Of a DNA stretch of 5,182 nucleotides, positions 4,443 to 5,182 are shown piece by piece. A program made the translations under genes and the position numbers. The stretch is taken from contig JACQCW010000027.1 of NCBI GenBank assembly GCA_016201425.1, positions 1 through 5,182 of the forward strand. The letters run 5' to 3'. Within the stretch, counting starts at the first letter, position 1; every line of letters starts with the position of its first letter. The notes beneath the pieces were generated by a model, which saw only the letters and a program-made list of their open reading frames with translations, searched no databases and had not been told where the DNA came from. The stretch is from Candidatus Vogelbacteria bacterium. GTDB lineage: Bacteria > Patescibacteria > Paceibacteria > UBA9973 > UBA12445.

Positions 4443-5126
4443 ATGGAGGAATTTAATCAAAAACATGTCGCGTTGGACTTCGATAATACCGTTGCATATT
4501 TTGAAGGTGGGCGTGAAGGTATCTTTAATTTGTTTGAGAACTTTGATATTAAGCCAGAAGAGGCTGAAAAGGTTTATGAGATGACAAAAAAAGATGGCGG
4601 TTTTAATATTGATAATCTTATTGAAAAGATAAAAGAAAAAACTGGCAAAAAGATTGACATCGAAGCCGTTAAGTTAGATTTTATCAACTGGCTAAAAAAA
4701 TCCCTTAAGTTATATCCTGACGCTAAAGAGTTGTTTGCTAGGTTAGAAAAACAAAGACGATCGTATTCAATTATTTCAGTAGGAAATGAACTCTTTCAGA
4801 GGCAAAAAATTGCAGTACTTGGTTTAAAACCCAAAAATGTAAGTATTGTTGCTCGTGTTGGTGATAAGCCGTCAGTTTTACAAAACCTTGCTCTCGAGGT
4901 TGGCAGACAAATTATATACATAGATGATAAGGCAAGTGAACTTGACGCAATCAGGCGCGATCTCGGCGAACAAAAAGTTTTGACAGTACGAATCGACCGC
5001 CCAGACAGTCCTTATAGAGATGAAAAGGCCCAATATAAACATGTCGAAATTAAAAATTTAGGAGATTTAAGATTTAACGTGGTTAGACCACTCCGCTCTA
5101 GATTTTTGGAGAGAACTAATATATAA
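4443..5126 (+). CDS. HAD-superfamily hydrolase (phosphatase-like)
   Basis: 227 aa with all four HAD motifs: motif I D12-F-D14-N-T16 (nucleophile and acid/base aspartates), motif II S112 at the end of strand YSIIS, motif III K142 in GDKPS, and motif IV D161-D162 in IIYIDDKASE. Residues about 22-90, between motifs I and the core, are mostly helical and form a C1-type cap, as in the phosphoglycolate phosphatase/beta-phosphoglucomutase group. Most such enzymes dephosphorylate small metabolites in the cytosol; the substrate cannot be told. Start: ATG 4443 has no ribosome site upstream, but a -10 box ends 9 nt before it, which suggests a leaderless mRNA; a TTG two codons earlier (4437) is the alternative. 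GGAGGA occurs inside codons 1-3, not usable for this start. Sampled blocks are about 30-37% GC against 43-53% in upstream genes, and AAA outnumbers AAG for lysine (16 to 9), hinting at a different origin. No terminator separates it from the tRNA 14 nt downstream. Confidence 0.87.
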   Translation: MEEFNQKHVALDFDNTVAYFEGGREGIFNLFENFDIKPEEAEKVYEMTKKDGGFNIDNLIEKIKEKTGKKIDIEAVKLDFINWLKKSLKLYPDAKELFARLEKQRRSYSIISVGNELFQRQKIAVLGLKPKNVSIVARVGDKPSVLQNLALEVGRQIIYIDDKASELDAIRRDLGEQKVLTVRIDRPDSPYRDEKAQYKHVEIKNLGDLRFNVVRPLRSRFLERTNI

Positions 5127-5127
5127 T
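5122..5127 (+). promoter_or_regulatory. -10 box of tRNA-Ala(GGC), overlapping the HAD stop codon
   Basis: A perfect TATAAT contains the TAA stop (5124-5126) of the HAD gene and ends 13 nt before the tRNA 5' end, giving a leader of about 6 nt. The -35 position 17 bp upstream reads TAGATT (5099-5104), a 3/6 match. Confidence 0.5.
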
Positions 5128-5140
5128 CTCTTTTATTATT

Positions 5141-5182
5141 GGGCCTATAGTTCAGCGGTAGAATGCGTCCATGGCATGGACG
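5141..5182 (+). tRNA. tRNA-Ala, anticodon GGC, 3' part cut by window end
   Basis: The 5' 42 nt fit a tRNA: acceptor strand GGGCCTA (5141-5147), TA, D-stem GTTC/GAAT (one G:U pair) around loop AGCGGTA with G18-G19, then anticodon stem CGTCC/GGACG (5166-5170, 5178-5182) around loop ATGGCAT. The anticodon is GGC (5173-5175), reading GCC/GCU (Ala). G3 agrees with the alanine G3:U70 identity pair, although the partner is outside the window. The loop has A32 and U38, the combination known to be conserved in bacterial tRNA-Ala(GGC). The variable loop, T-arm and 3' end are not visible. Confidence 0.9.

Noticed and set aside
1..5182. A defence, toxin-antitoxin or mobile-element system
   Set aside because: No nuclease, transposase, recombinase, toxin-like pair or array was found; apart from coaB-coaC the genes look like independent units.

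Overview
This 5.2-kb stretch is a compact bacterial chromosome segment. It has strong Shine-Dalgarno sites (AAGGAGG or GGAGGT, 5 nt before the start), short gaps, and a rho-independent hairpin with a U-tract after four of its transcription units. TAA and TGA both act as stops, so TGA is not reassigned. Protein-coding genes all lie on the + strand; one tRNA lies on the - strand. The mix of a lineage-specific acidic protein, an unrecognised coiled-coil protein, an NTPase-CYTH fusion and separate CoaB and CoaC proteins would fit a Candidate Phyla Radiation (Patescibacteria) genome. That is an impression, not something the sequence proves.

Layout from left to right: (1) the 3' part of a very acidic small protein, closed by a hairpin terminator; (2) a - strand tRNA-Ala(CGC) with its own promoter; (3) a 394-aa protein joining a P-loop NTPase/kinase-like domain of the NadR/Ttd14 type to a C-terminal CYTH (triphosphate tunnel) domain, then a terminator; (4) a 301-aa protein of unknown function with an N-terminal coiled coil and a basic tail, then a terminator; (5) a two-gene coenzyme A operon, standalone phosphopantothenate-cysteine ligase (coaB, type II) overlapping phosphopantothenoylcysteine decarboxylase (coaC) by 4 bp, then a terminator; (6) an AT-rich HAD-family hydrolase gene that looks leaderless; (7) the first 42 nt of tRNA-Ala(GGC), cut by the window end, with a perfect TATAAT that overlaps the stop codon of the HAD gene.

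Functionally, only the coaB-coaC pair forms a clear pathway unit: the two steps that convert 4'-phosphopantothenate to 4'-phosphopantetheine. The other genes appear to be independent single-gene units. I see no mobile element, CRISPR array, defence system or other multigene system here. The points most worth a second look are a replaced Mg-binding residue in the Walker A motif of the NTPase-CYTH protein, the divergent CoaB loop and split CoaB/CoaC arrangement, the compositional break at the HAD gene, and a tRNA-Ala carrying C instead of U at T-loop position 55.
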